A stretch of 64,000 nt of DNA from an uncultured Erysipelotrichales bacterium (GTDB lineage Bacteria; Bacillota_I; Bacilli_A; Erysipelotrichales; Coprobacillaceae): NCBI GenBank assembly GCA_910579135.1, contig CAJTTM010000001.1, forward strand, positions 226,165 to 290,164, given 5' to 3'. A program made the position numbers and the translations under genes. Below the pieces are notes generated by a model, which worked only from the letters and a program-made list of their open reading frames with translations, made no database searches and had not been told where the DNA came from. Positions 26,018 through 35,622 of this stretch are shown piece by piece. The first letter of the stretch is position 1, and each line of letters starts with the position of its first letter.

Positions 26018-27433
26018 TTAATATCTAACTGCACAACTAAATCCACTTGCACTTGTATAACTTACAACAGCTCCTGTATGTGGGGCATGAATAACTCTTC
26101 CACCACCAACATAAATTCCTACATGTCCTGAACGCCAAACAATATCTCCTGGTTTAGCTTGAGAAAGAGGTATAACTTTTCCTCCACTCTTTTGTCCTCC
26201 AGATGTACGAGGGATATATTTACCATGTTGTCTATATACCCATTGTGTAAATCCCGAACAATCAAAACGATATGGACCAGTAGCTCCCCATAAGTATGGT
26301 GATCCTAATTTACTAATTGCAGTTGAAACCATTGCTGCATTAGGATTTTCTGGTTTCTTAACAGTAACAACTAATTTCTTAATAGCTTTGTTTCCTAACT
26401 TATCTGAAACACTATAAGAAACAGTATATTTACCTGGGCTCTTTGTATTAACACTTCCAGAAATTTTAACCTTAGAAGTTAAATTACCATCTTTATTGTC
26501 AATTGCTGATACAAGATAATCTTTAGCATTAAATTTACCATTCTTCTTAATACTTAATTTTGATCTAGAAAGAGTAATTTTAGGAGCTGATATGTCATTA
26601 ATACTAACAGTTAACTTTTTAGAAGTTTTGTTATTAGAACTATCAACTGCGCTAATAACAATCTCTTGATCAGTTTCCTTATTTGTATCAATCTTACCTT
26701 CTATACTCACATGACTTACCTTTTTATCAAAGTTATCTGTAATTTGTACATACTTCTTATAATCAAAGGCTTTACCATAATCAGCAATAATATGACTTCC
26801 CTTTGTTAATTTAATTGTTGGTGCAGTTGTATCAACAACATTCACAACATATTGCTTTTCAGTTTTATTTCCTGCATTGTCATCAACTGAAACATTAATA
26901 TTGTGCGAACCAAGCTTAGAAGTATCTATCTTCTTATCAACTTTCATAAAAGCAGTGACATCACCATCTACATTATCATTTGCATGAATATATTTCTTTA
27001 AATCATTTGAAGAATTAACTTCAATATTAAGAGAATATCCATTTCCAACTACAGTAGATAAAACAGGAGAAGTTTTATCTACAACTTCAACAATAACGTT
27101 TTTAGTTGTCTTATTTGAAAATCTATCTGTAGCGGTTACTGGAACCGTATAAGTCCCTATCACTTTACTATCCAATGTAGAATCATCAATTTCAATATCT
27201 AAGGTATCTAAATCATCACGATTGTCTGTAATATTAAGCATACTTTTATCTAACTTTGTACCATATAATACTTCTATTTTAGAAGATTCAATAACAGGAG
27301 CTTCGGTATCAGCAGCTGCATAACCAACTAATGCAAAAGTAGATATACAAAGCATAGGAATAAACATGGCTTTTCTTTTAATGATACGTTCTTCTAAACG
27401 TAATTTCAAATCATTCTTTGTGATTATTTCCAT
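26018..27433 (-). CDS. secreted NlpC/P60 endopeptidase with Ig-like/cadherin-type repeats
   Basis: 471 residues from the ATG at 27433, selected by AGGAGG. A long basic N-region and hydrophobic segment (about 10-40) form a signal sequence ending AAADTE. Four or so DUF5011-type beta-sandwich repeats (residues about 40-360) each contain APxI/SxxK...D patterns such as IDTSKLGSHNINVSV. The C-terminal NlpC/P60 domain has C392 (FDCSGFTQW), H437 (GHVGIYVG) and H449, the catalytic triad. It should cleave D-Glu/diaminopimelate- or Lys-type peptide bonds in peptidoglycan, with the repeats acting as wall-spacers. Transcribed from its own strong promoter. Confidence 0.9.
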   Translation of the reverse strand: MEIITKNDLKLRLEERIIKRKAMFIPMLCISTFALVGYAAADTEAPVIESSKIEVLYGTKLDKSMLNITDNRDDLDTLDIEIDDSTLDSKVIGTYTVPVTATDRFSNKTTKNVIVEVVDKTSPVLSTVVGNGYSLNIEVNSSNDLKKYIHANDNVDGDVTAFMKVDKKIDTSKLGSHNINVSVDDNAGNKTEKQYVVNVVDTTAPTIKLTKGSHIIADYGKAFDYKKYVQITDNFDKKVSHVSIEGKIDTNKETDQEIVISAVDSSNNKTSKKLTVSINDISAPKITLSRSKLSIKKNGKFNAKDYLVSAIDNKDGNLTSKVKISGSVNTKSPGKYTVSYSVSDKLGNKAIKKLVVTVKKPENPNAAMVSTAISKLGSPYLWGATGPYRFDCSGFTQWVYRQHGKYIPRTSGGQKSGGKVIPLSQAKPGDIVWRSGHVGIYVGGGRVIHAPHTGAVVSYTSASGFSCAVRY

Positions 27434-27464
27434 TGCCTTCCTCCTTTCAAATGAATACATATAG

Positions 27465-27493
27465 ATTATAGCAAAACTTTATAGTTTTGTCCA
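27465..27493 (-). promoter_or_regulatory. NlpC/P60 promoter with an inverted repeat in the spacer
   Basis: TGGACA (27493-27488), 17-bp spacer, TATAAT (27470-27465), about 30 nt before the ATG. The spacer includes CAAAACT-TTAT-AGTTTTG (27472-27489), a perfect 7-bp inverted repeat with a 4-bp centre, in the position expected of a repressor operator. The binding protein is unknown. The rest of the 230-bp gap (27500-27640) is A/T-rich with a longer bulged inverted repeat ATTACA..TGTAAT. Confidence 0.65.
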
Positions 27494-27640
27494 CATTACA
27501 ATTAAGATTTTCTTAAGAAATGTAATTTACATCGATAAAATCAGTGTTTTTTTATTAAGGTTTTTTTAAAGTATATATATTATATCCCTATTTTACAAAT
27601 ATAGACATTATATATAAAGAAAATAATATTTATATAAACA

Positions 27641-27668
27641 AATAATACATGGAATCCCATGTATTATT
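27641..27668 (-). terminator. terminator after the ABC permease
   Basis: 12-bp stem AATAATACATGG/CCATGTATTATT with loop AATC, overlapping the permease stop; only a weak T-rich tail follows. Confidence 0.65.
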
Positions 27669-30600
27669 CAACAGATTTTAAAGACTCTACCATATCTATT
27701 TTTATAAGAACTTTTCTCATCATAAAGTCAATAAAATATGTAAACACAATTGTTAAAGCTACTGAATAAACATATGACATCAATCCTGCACTATGTATAA
27801 AATGTGCCATTTCTATCTCTACCACATTGATTAAATATCCATGAAGGAAATATCCAAATACAATTCCAACCAAAGATCCAATACATGCAAGAATCGTATT
27901 TTCTCTAAAGACATAATCATAAACTTCTTTATTGTAGAAACCTAATACTTTAATCGTTGCAATTTCACTCTTACGCTCTTGAATATTGATATTTGTAAGA
28001 TTATATAAAACAACAAACGCAAGCATAGCAGCACATATAATTAATATAATAACAACACTATTTAATGAATCAATCATACTACTAAAACTTTCAGCAAACC
28101 CTTTATTGTAAGAAACACTTTCAATTTCACTTATACTTTTTATATCTTTTACAAATTGATTTTGATAATCATTCTTCTCACTAAGCTTAACTTGAGCTGT
28201 ATTATAATGGACATCTTCACCAGTTAATGAAGTATAGTATTCATCACTCATAATAATATAATGATTAAAATATAAAGTATAAATACCATTCACTTTCACT
28301 TGATAATCTCTATTCTCTAAAGTAATAAGAATATTATCTCCTTCTTTAACATCCAATAATTGAGATAATTTAAGATCAATATAAACACCATCATTCTTAA
28401 ATTGCAATTCATTTTCATCTTCATCCTTTAAACAAGCTACTTTTCTAAATTCTTCAAATGAAGTAGGAATTTGAATACTTGGAGAATAAGAATGATTATC
28501 CTTTCCTTTAGTTTCAATTGTTTTACTATAAATACTAACAACTCCATCAACTAAAGCATTATCTTTTAACTTCGTTTCTACATTTAATGCCTTCTCTTTG
28601 ATTATTTCCTCTTTATACCCTATTTCTCCATTATATAAAAATACCTCTCCGTATTGTTTCTGTGCTAAGGTACTAACTGAATATTTAATACCAAATCCAG
28701 TAATCATTAAGGCAGTACATCCAGCAATACCAACAATAGACATAAAGAATCTCTTTTTATATCTAAAGATGTTTCTCATTGTCACTTTTTGATTAAATGA
28801 AAGACGTTTCCAAATCAATGAAATTCTTTCAAGTAAAATTCTCTTTCCCATCTTTGGTGCTTTTGGTCTTAATAAAGAAGAAGGTGTATTCTTAAGTGAA
28901 GAATAAGAAACAAACCATGTCACTAATAAAATAACAGCTACAGAAATACCATATGTTTGTAAAATAATACCTAAATCAAAAACAAATTGAGTCTTTGCTC
29001 CTATAGAATACATCATCATAGAATATAAATAATAAATGATCCATGAAAAGAAATATGTACCAAAAACAATACCTATACCACAAGCAAAGAAAGTTGCTAA
29101 AAAGCCATAAATCAAATATTGTAAAATAACATCCTTCTTATCATATCCTAACGCTCTTAAAGTTCCACTTTGTACCCTATGTTCTTCTACCATCCTTGTC
29201 ATTGTTGTTAATGAAACAAGAGCGGCCACTAAGAAGAAGATAAGTGGAAAAATAATTGAAATAGAAGACATAGCTTCACTATTAGAATCAAAACTGATAA
29301 TTCCTGCATTTTCCTTTGTGGTTAAAGAAATAATATCTGCCTTACCTATTTTCTTTATATCTTCTTTCGCATTTTTTAATTTTGTATTTGCTTTATCTAA
29401 TTCTTTTTTTGCTTTAGAAAATTCAACATTAGCATCATCTAATTGTTTCTTTGACTTATCTAATTGTTTTTTGGCACTTTCTAATTGTTTTTTGGCTTCA
29501 TCTAATTTCTTTTTAGAAGCATTAAGCTTTGCTTGTCCTTTTTTTTCCTTTTTATTTAAAAGATTTTGAGAAGACGAAAACTTTGAAACACCTTGTTGAT
29601 ATTGTGTATATCCCTTATCAAACTCACTAATTCCAGATAAACCTTCTTGAATACTACTTAAAGATTCCTTGATTGTTGTCATTCCACCTTTTAACTCTTT
29701 AACTTCATCACTTTGATTATTTGATAAAGCATTAGAAACAGGTTCAAAACCAGCTAATAATTGTGGATAGTTTTGAATTGATTGTAGATATTGATTCATA
29801 CTTTTTTGAATAGAGGAATACTCATAATTGATAAATAAATCACAATTTGATTGAACAGTTGAAACTTGTGAAATAGCATTCTTCAATTTTGTATTACTAT
29901 CAGTATCATTATGTTTAATTTCTATACTATCAATATTATTCTTTAATGTTGAAAGACTTGAAGAAAGTTTTGTAACTATCTTTTGATATTGAGATAAACT
30001 TTCTAAAAAAAGATGATAACGATTAATGACATTACTATTGTTTGTTGCATAAACCATCTTTGTATATTCTTTTAAATCCATTTCATTAGAAAAACCTTTG
30101 ATAGCTGTTGATAATTTATTAGAAATCTGCTTTAATCCATCATTTGATTCTTTGATTCCTTGATCTACTTTTTTCTTATTACTATCTATAGTCTCCTTAT
30201 TAGATTCAAGATCTTTTTTACCTTTTTCTAATTCCTTTTTTGCATTAGAAATCTCTTTAGAAAATATTTTCACTCCTTTGTTATACTCTTTAAGACCTTT
30301 ATTATATTCTTTAAGTCCATCTTGATAAGATTTTAATCCTTTTTGATAAGCATCCAAACCTTTTTCATATTGCTTAATACCATCATTATATTCTTTTAAT
30401 CCATCTTGATATTTCTTTTCACCATCTTCAATATCTTCATTAGCTTCCTTAATCACTTTTTTATAAATATCATCATGTCTATCTTGAATAAAAGATTCTA
30501 GCTTTTCTTTACACTGACTCACATAATCTTCATAATCTTTATTAAAATAACTCACTTCGTCTTGATGATTTAAAATAACTCTTATTTCAGTATATACATT

Positions 30601-31248
30601 ATCACTATCACGTAAATCAAAAATTCCATCATCAACTGCTATATCCTTATTACCACTATTCATCATAAGAATATACCCAGCATTTGTACCATTACCTAAA
30701 GAATTAACTCCTCTATCAGGATCGCTAATATAACGCACATCATTAACAATACCAACTATTTTATATTCTTTTTGTTTATATTCACTTTTTAATGTTAAAA
30801 TATCATTGATTTTATAATTCTCTCTTTCACCAAGTCTTCTATCTATTAAACATTCATTTGAAGAAGAAGGTAATTCTCCTTCAACCAATGAAGGATTATT
30901 AATACCTTTAAAATGATTAGAAGTAAAAACAGTAACACCAATAGAATCATTATTTGTAATCAACGCATCAAAACGATATCCATAATCTACCTTTTTTACA
31001 TAATCCAATTTTTCTATTTCATATATATCCTCTTGATCATATCCAAATGTAGAAATAAGTTCTATATCTTGAAATTGATGTTGATTTAAAAACACATCCA
31101 TTGAATGTCTCATAATCATAGGTGTATGTCTTAATCCCGCATAAAATGAAGCACCTAAAAAAACAATAACAAAGATAGAAAAAAAACGAGCCTTAGTTTT
31201 AAAAATAATACGATATAAATTTTTAAAATATGCTTTTTTCTTTTTCAT
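27664..31248 (-). CDS. FtsX-family ABC permease with very long coiled-coil extracytoplasmic region
   Basis: 1194 residues from an ATG overlapping the ATPase stop region by a few bases; a GTG three codons earlier is also possible. TM1 (about 20-45) is followed by a MacB-like periplasmic head. A coiled-coil region spans about 255-640 with two heptad arrays: a YxxGLKEY array near residues 280-340 and a KKQLDxAKKQL array near 560-620. Three TM helices lie around 670-790 in the FtsX domain, and three more at the C-terminus (about 1065-1180). Partner of the ATPase upstream. Exporters of this architecture move lipids or peptides or act as envelope-stress relays; substrate not evident. Confidence 0.85.
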   Translation of the reverse strand: MKKKKAYFKNLYRIIFKTKARFFSIFVIVFLGASFYAGLRHTPMIMRHSMDVFLNQHQFQDIELISTFGYDQEDIYEIEKLDYVKKVDYGYRFDALITNNDSIGVTVFTSNHFKGINNPSLVEGELPSSSNECLIDRRLGERENYKINDILTLKSEYKQKEYKIVGIVNDVRYISDPDRGVNSLGNGTNAGYILMMNSGNKDIAVDDGIFDLRDSDNVYTEIRVILNHQDEVSYFNKDYEDYVSQCKEKLESFIQDRHDDIYKKVIKEANEDIEDGEKKYQDGLKEYNDGIKQYEKGLDAYQKGLKSYQDGLKEYNKGLKEYNKGVKIFSKEISNAKKELEKGKKDLESNKETIDSNKKKVDQGIKESNDGLKQISNKLSTAIKGFSNEMDLKEYTKMVYATNNSNVINRYHLFLESLSQYQKIVTKLSSSLSTLKNNIDSIEIKHNDTDSNTKLKNAISQVSTVQSNCDLFINYEYSSIQKSMNQYLQSIQNYPQLLAGFEPVSNALSNNQSDEVKELKGGMTTIKESLSSIQEGLSGISEFDKGYTQYQQGVSKFSSSQNLLNKKEKKGQAKLNASKKKLDEAKKQLESAKKQLDKSKKQLDDANVEFSKAKKELDKANTKLKNAKEDIKKIGKADIISLTTKENAGIISFDSNSEAMSSISIIFPLIFFLVAALVSLTTMTRMVEEHRVQSGTLRALGYDKKDVILQYLIYGFLATFFACGIGIVFGTYFFSWIIYYLYSMMMYSIGAKTQFVFDLGIILQTYGISVAVILLVTWFVSYSSLKNTPSSLLRPKAPKMGKRILLERISLIWKRLSFNQKVTMRNIFRYKKRFFMSIVGIAGCTALMITGFGIKYSVSTLAQKQYGEVFLYNGEIGYKEEIIKEKALNVETKLKDNALVDGVVSIYSKTIETKGKDNHSYSPSIQIPTSFEEFRKVACLKDEDENELQFKNDGVYIDLKLSQLLDVKEGDNILITLENRDYQVKVNGIYTLYFNHYIIMSDEYYTSLTGEDVHYNTAQVKLSEKNDYQNQFVKDIKSISEIESVSYNKGFAESFSSMIDSLNSVVIILIICAAMLAFVVLYNLTNINIQERKSEIATIKVLGFYNKEVYDYVFRENTILACIGSLVGIVFGYFLHGYLINVVEIEMAHFIHSAGLMSYVYSVALTIVFTYFIDFMMRKVLIKIDMVESLKSVE
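30275..30425 (-). repeat. heptad-type tandem repeat array inside the ABC permease gene
   Basis: About seven units of 21 nt encode a YxxGLKxY-type heptad (YQDGLKEYNDGIKQYEKGL), so the DNA is locally repetitive. This is a coiled-coil, not a mobile element. A second, less regular array lies near 29390-29560 (KKQLxxAKKQL). Confidence 0.8.
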
Positions 31249-31250
31249 AA

Positions 31251-31955
31251 TTACCACTCAATTCTTTCTACTGGAACAGGGTTTTTATTAACATACATAT
31301 TATCAACCTGTCCATTCTTTAAATGAATAACACGATCAGCCATATTCGCAAAAGCACTATTGTGAGTAATGACAATAACTGTCATTTTGTATTTATCGCA
31401 CATTTCTCTTAGTAATTTTAGAATACTTTTACCAGTCAAATAATCAAGAGCTCCAGTAGGTTCATCGCATAATAATAACTTTGGGTTCTTTGCAATTGCT
31501 CTAGCAATCGCAACTCTTTGTTGTTCTCCTCCAGACATTTGAGCTGGAAAGTTATTCATTCTCTCTTTTAATTCAACTCTTTCTAGAACCATTTTAGGAT
31601 CTATTGGATTTTTAGAAATTTGACTTGCTAATTCTACATTTTCTAAAGCTGTAAGATTTTGAACTAAATTATAAAACTGAAATATAAATCCTATATCATC
31701 TCTTCTATATTTTGTTAATTGTTTTTCATCATATTGATTCACATAAGAAGAATCAACAATAATTTCTCCACTAGTAGGAATATCCATTCCTCCAAGCAAG
31801 TTTAAAACAGTTGTTTTCCCTGCACCAGAAGGTCCAACAATAACAACAAACTCTCCTTTTTCAACTATGAAATTAACTCCATTACAAGCACGTATCTCTA
31901 CATCACCCATAGAGTAACTTTTAACAATATCTTTAAATTCAATAAATGAACTCAT
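31251..31955 (-). CDS. ABC transporter ATP-binding protein (MacB/LolD class)
   Basis: 234 residues. Walker A GPSGAGKTT (about 40-48), Q-loop in FIFQFYN, signature MSGGEQQRVAIARA, Walker B LLLCDEPTGALD and the switch ITHN are all present. A longer frame exists, but GGGAGGTG with suitable spacing selects the ATG at 31955. The permease gene follows with its ATG at the stop. The ALDYLTGK D-loop and FtsX partner put it in the efflux class used for envelope maintenance or antimicrobial-peptide defence. Confidence 0.92.
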   Translation of the reverse strand: MSSFIEFKDIVKSYSMGDVEIRACNGVNFIVEKGEFVVIVGPSGAGKTTVLNLLGGMDIPTSGEIIVDSSYVNQYDEKQLTKYRRDDIGFIFQFYNLVQNLTALENVELASQISKNPIDPKMVLERVELKERMNNFPAQMSGGEQQRVAIARAIAKNPKLLLCDEPTGALDYLTGKSILKLLREMCDKYKMTVIVITHNSAFANMADRVIHLKNGQVDNMYVNKNPVPVERIEW

Positions 31956-32027
31956 GTTACACCTCCCCATATATATAATAAAATAATAATTCAATGATGT
32001 GAATAAAAAATGAATAATATATCAAAA

Positions 32028-32053
32028 AATGTTGTTTTTTATAAAACAACATT
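32028..32053 (-). terminator. terminator of the trkA-trkH operon
   Basis: AATGTTGTTTT/AAAACAACATT stem with a 4-nt loop, followed on the minus strand by TTTTTGA, just after the trkH stop at 32063. Confidence 0.8.
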
Positions 32054-32062
32054 CAATCATTT

Positions 32063-33502
32063 TTATTTCACCCATAATTTTCTTGAAAACAACAAAAGTA
32101 TAGGGAATATTTCTAATCTTCCTGCTAACATATCAAAACATAGAACAAGTTTAGAAATATCAGATAAAGATGAGAAATTACCTACAGGTCCAACAATATT
32201 AAGTCCAGGACCTACATTGTTTAAACAGGTAACAACAGCACTAAAAGCTGAAGTAAAATCTATATTCTGTAATGATATAATCAATAATGAAGAACATAAA
32301 ATCATTAAATATAAAATTAAATATGTATGGATATTATTAACTGTATTTTTAGATACATGTTGATCTTCAAATTTTACTGTTGTTACGCTATGAGGATGAA
32401 TCAAATGTTTCAACTCATTTAATGCACTTTTTATATAAATGATAATACGGGATACCTTTATACCTCCTCCAGTTGATCCAGCACAAGCACCAATAAACAT
32501 TAAAAAAACAATGATAATTTGTGAGAATAATGGCCATTGTCCATAATCAGCAGTGACATATCCAGTTGTTGTAATGATAGATGCCACTTGAAAAATTGCA
32601 TATCTAAACGCAGTTAAAATAGATGAATACATATTCATGATATTAAATGTTATACCTAATGCAGCAACTAATATAATCATTAAATACCAGCGTAACTCTT
32701 CACTCTTGAAAGCAGCTCTCAACTTTCCAATAGCAATAAAGTAAATAAGATTAAAATTAATTCCAAAAATAGCCATAAATATTGTTATAACACTATCAAC
32801 ATAAGCATTGTTATAAAAAGCAATACTACTATTTTTAATCGCAAAACCTCCTGTACCAGCTGTACCAAAAGCATTACACATACTGTCGAATAATGGCATA
32901 CCGCCGAATAATAAGAAAATAATTTCTACAACAGTTAAAAAAGCATATATATAATAAAGAATTCTAGCTGTCACTTTTACTTTTGAGACTAATTTTCCAA
33001 CAATCGGTCCAGGCATTTCTGCTTGTAAGATATGTAAAGTTGTTCCTTGAGATTCTGGTAATATAGCAACAACAAACACTAAGATTCCCATTCCACCAAT
33101 CCAGTGAGAAAAACTCCTCCAAAATAATGAGGCATGTGATAAACCTTCAATATTTGTTAGAATAGAAGAACCTGTTGTTGTAAAACCTGAAACAATCTCA
33201 AAAAAGGCATCTATATAAGAAGGTATCTCTTTAGTAAAATAAAATGATAAAGCCCCAAAAAGAGATAATATTAACCAACATAATGCAACAGTCGCAAAAC
33301 CTTCTCTAGAGAATATTTTTGTTTTCTTTGGTTTTTTCAGACTAATTACACGTCCCAATACAAATAAAACAGTCGCAACTAACAAATATACGAAAGCTTG
33401 GCTTTCATGATATAAAAAACCTGTTAATGCTGGCAAAAGCATTAAAAGACCTTCTACTTCTATCATTTTACCTACAGTAAATATAATAACTTTCCTATTC
33501 AT
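32063..33502 (-). CDS. trkH: TrkH-family potassium transporter subunit
   Basis: 479-residue integral membrane protein with about ten helices and four pseudo-repeated pore loops. Selectivity-filter segments include TTTGSSIL, GTAGTGGFAI, SIITTTGYVTADY and CLNNVGPG. The Gly-rich loop CAGSTGGGIK is the family gating-loop motif. Starts at 33502, 3 nt after the trkA stop, so expression is coupled. Regulated by the TrkA-type cytosolic ring. The SuperK-type filter sequence indicates K+ specificity. Confidence 0.92.
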   Translation of the reverse strand: MNRKVIIFTVGKMIEVEGLLMLLPALTGFLYHESQAFVYLLVATVLFVLGRVISLKKPKKTKIFSREGFATVALCWLILSLFGALSFYFTKEIPSYIDAFFEIVSGFTTTGSSILTNIEGLSHASLFWRSFSHWIGGMGILVFVVAILPESQGTTLHILQAEMPGPIVGKLVSKVKVTARILYYIYAFLTVVEIIFLLFGGMPLFDSMCNAFGTAGTGGFAIKNSSIAFYNNAYVDSVITIFMAIFGINFNLIYFIAIGKLRAAFKSEELRWYLMIILVAALGITFNIMNMYSSILTAFRYAIFQVASIITTTGYVTADYGQWPLFSQIIIVFLMFIGACAGSTGGGIKVSRIIIYIKSALNELKHLIHPHSVTTVKFEDQHVSKNTVNNIHTYLILYLMILCSSLLIISLQNIDFTSAFSAVVTCLNNVGPGLNIVGPVGNFSSLSDISKLVLCFDMLAGRLEIFPILLLFSRKLWVK

Positions 33503-33505
33503 ATA

Positions 33506-34867
33506 TTAATCTCCTATGATATCATTAAGATTTCTAATCATTGGATCTGATGTAATAACGATAACATGATCATTAACTTCTAAAGTATCTTGTCCATTAG
33601 GAATAATCATCTCATTCTTTCTAAAAATACCACAAACAAGAATACCATTTCTTAATTTTAAATCCATTAACTTTAAAGATAAACCTTTAAATCTTTCAGT
33701 GACAATAAACTCTAAAGCTTCTACCTTACCATTAACAAGCTCATACAATGTTTTTACACTACTATTTTCATCATCAGAAGATTTAGCTCTTAAATACCCA
33801 ATAATTTGTGAAGCAACAATATTCTTAGGAGAAACAACATTATCAACTCCAATATTATCAATCAATGAAGATAAAGAAGTTCTATTCATTTTCGCAATAC
33901 TCTTTTTCACTCCTAATTGTTTTGCAGCCATAGATAAAATTAAATTTTCCTCATCTAAACCAGTTAAACAAACTAGAGCATCAGTATGCTCAATACCCTC
34001 TTCTAATAATATTTCTTCATCACTTCCATCAGCTTCTATAATTAAAGCATTAGGAAATTGTTTTGCAAATTCATAACATTTTTTATGATCTCTTTCAATG
34101 ATCTTAACTTTAATACCTTGGAACAATAAAGCTCTTGTCAAATAGAAAGCTATACGACTTCCTCCAATAATCATAACATCATTGATTTTTTCCTTATAAG
34201 CACCTATATCTAAACAAAATGAAGCTAAATAACGATGAGTTCCTGTCACATAAATATGATCCTTTTCCTCTAAAATAAAATCTCCACTAGGAATAATAAC
34301 ATCATCTTTTCTTCTTACAGCACAAATTAAAACAGATGATTTACTAATTGTATGTAATTCAGATAATTTTTTACCAATAACTTTATTTTCATTATTTAGT
34401 TTTATTTCAGCTAATTCAATTCTTCCATTAGAGAAAGTATCAACCTTCATTGCTGAAGGGAACATAATCATCCTTCTGATTTCACTTGCAGCTTCTAATT
34501 CAGGATTAATAAGCATTGAAAAACCAAATTGCTCTCTTAATATATCTTTCTGCTTAGAATAATCAGGATTTCTAACCCTTGCAATTAAATGATTAGTTCC
34601 CATATTTTTAGCCATTAATCCTGCAAGAATATTAAGCTCATCTTGAGCAGTTACACAAATCACCACATCAGCCCTGTTTGCTCTCGCTTCTAAAAGAATA
34701 TCATAATTTGCCCCATTACCACACAAGCCTAAAACATCATATTGATGAACAACTTTTTCTATCTTTGAAGCATTTGTATCAATCACTACAATATCATGAT
34801 TTTCACCAGCAAGGTATTCAGTTAATGTTTGTCCAACCTTTCCACATCCAATAATGATTATATACAT
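33506..34867 (-). CDS. trkA: TrkA-type potassium uptake regulator (double RCK)
   Basis: 453 residues with two tandem RCK units. The first Rossmann domain has IIGCGKVGQTLTEYL (GxGxxG, about 5-20), the second DVMIIGGSRIAFYLTRALL (about 230-250), each followed by a TrkA-C domain (e.g. LSLKLMDLKLRNGILVCGIFR). NAD(H) and nucleotides control the gate in studied TrkA proteins. GGAGG with 8-nt spacing selects the ATG at 34867 over a longer frame. Operon with trkH. Two palindromes (34882-34896 and 34907-34922) lie upstream. Confidence 0.92.
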   Translation of the reverse strand: MYIIIIGCGKVGQTLTEYLAGENHDIVVIDTNASKIEKVVHQYDVLGLCGNGANYDILLEARANRADVVICVTAQDELNILAGLMAKNMGTNHLIARVRNPDYSKQKDILREQFGFSMLINPELEAASEIRRMIMFPSAMKVDTFSNGRIELAEIKLNNENKVIGKKLSELHTISKSSVLICAVRRKDDVIIPSGDFILEEKDHIYVTGTHRYLASFCLDIGAYKEKINDVMIIGGSRIAFYLTRALLFQGIKVKIIERDHKKCYEFAKQFPNALIIEADGSDEEILLEEGIEHTDALVCLTGLDEENLILSMAAKQLGVKKSIAKMNRTSLSSLIDNIGVDNVVSPKNIVASQIIGYLRAKSSDDENSSVKTLYELVNGKVEALEFIVTERFKGLSLKLMDLKLRNGILVCGIFRKNEMIIPNGQDTLEVNDHVIVITSDPMIRNLNDIIGD

Positions 34868-34881
34868 CTTTAATACCTCCA

Positions 34882-34922
34882 AACATTACTAATGTTCTAT
34901 ATCAAATTGTATATAAATACAA
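34882..34922. promoter_or_regulatory. two palindromes between ktrA and trkA
   Basis: AACATTA-C-TAATGTT (34882-34896) and TTGTAT-ATAA-ATACAA (34907-34922) are perfect inverted repeats lying in the 95-bp leader of trkA. They are operator-like; a role is inferred from position only. Confidence 0.45.
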
Positions 34923-34939
34923 ACATATTTTATTATACA

Positions 34940-34966
34940 AAAAAAACATCATATGATGTTTTTTAA
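34940..34966 (-). terminator. terminator after ktrA
   Basis: AAAAACATCATATGATGTTTTT self-complementary hairpin with a T-run on the minus strand, overlapping the ktrA stop region. It ends the upstream ktrBA unit before trkA. Confidence 0.75.
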
Positions 34967-35622
34967 CGATAATCAAATTCTTCTATTTTATCAGTATCTG
35001 CAACCAATAGAAATAAATCATTTTCTTTTACCACATAATCAGGATCAATAAAGAATTCTAATTTCTTTGTTTCACTATTTCTTTTTCCTAAGATATTAAT
35101 ATTCAATTTCTTTCTTAAATCCAAATGAGATAAACTACTACCTTGCCAACTATAAGGCGCTTTGATTTCAACAATACTATAATCATCATCTAATTGAATT
35201 AAATCAGTAATATTCTTTCTTAATAAACTTCTAGCAATTTTTAATCCCATTTCTTTTTCAGGTCTAACAACACGATCAGCCCCTACTTTTTCTAAAACTT
35301 GCATAAATCTTTTATTTTTAGCTTTCGCAACAATTTGTTGAACACCCAATTCTTTCAAATTCATTACAGCTAAAATAGCTTCTTCTAAATGATTACCAAT
35401 CGCAACAATACCAACATCAAACTCTCCTACACCAAGTTCATTTAAGAACTCAACATCAGTAACATCACCAATCACTGCTTTTGTGACATCATCCGCAACT
35501 CTTTCTACACATTCTGGAGATTTATCGATTGCTAAAACTTCACAATCAAATGAAGATAATGTTTTCGCAACAGTTGAACCAAATACTCCTAATCCTAATA
35601 CGACAAATTGTTTATTTTTCAT
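34963..35622 (-). CDS. ktrA: KtrA-type potassium uptake regulator (single RCK)
   Basis: 219 residues: one RCK-N Rossmann domain (VVLGLGVFGSTVAKTL; DKSPECVERV) and one RCK-C domain (about 135-215; SSLSHLDLRKKLNINILG). In Bacillus the KtrA octamer binds ATP/ADP and cyclic-di-AMP and gates KtrB. It starts directly at the ktrB stop with no gap. The second K+ system next to trkAH is the notable context. Confidence 0.92.
   Translation of the reverse strand: MKNKQFVVLGLGVFGSTVAKTLSSFDCEVLAIDKSPECVERVADDVTKAVIGDVTDVEFLNELGVGEFDVGIVAIGNHLEEAILAVMNLKELGVQQIVAKAKNKRFMQVLEKVGADRVVRPEKEMGLKIARSLLRKNITDLIQLDDDYSIVEIKAPYSWQGSSLSHLDLRKKLNINILGKRNSETKKLEFFIDPDYVVKENDLFLLVADTDKIEEFDYR

Noticed and set aside
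33699..34076. Plus-strand ORF of 125 codons opposite trkA
   Set aside because: Antisense to the conserved TrkA RCK domain; no ribosome site; codon pattern is a mirror of the real gene.
34868..34962. Cyclic-di-AMP riboswitch upstream of trkA
   Set aside because: Only 95 nt with two short palindromes; the longer conserved ydaO-type core is absent.
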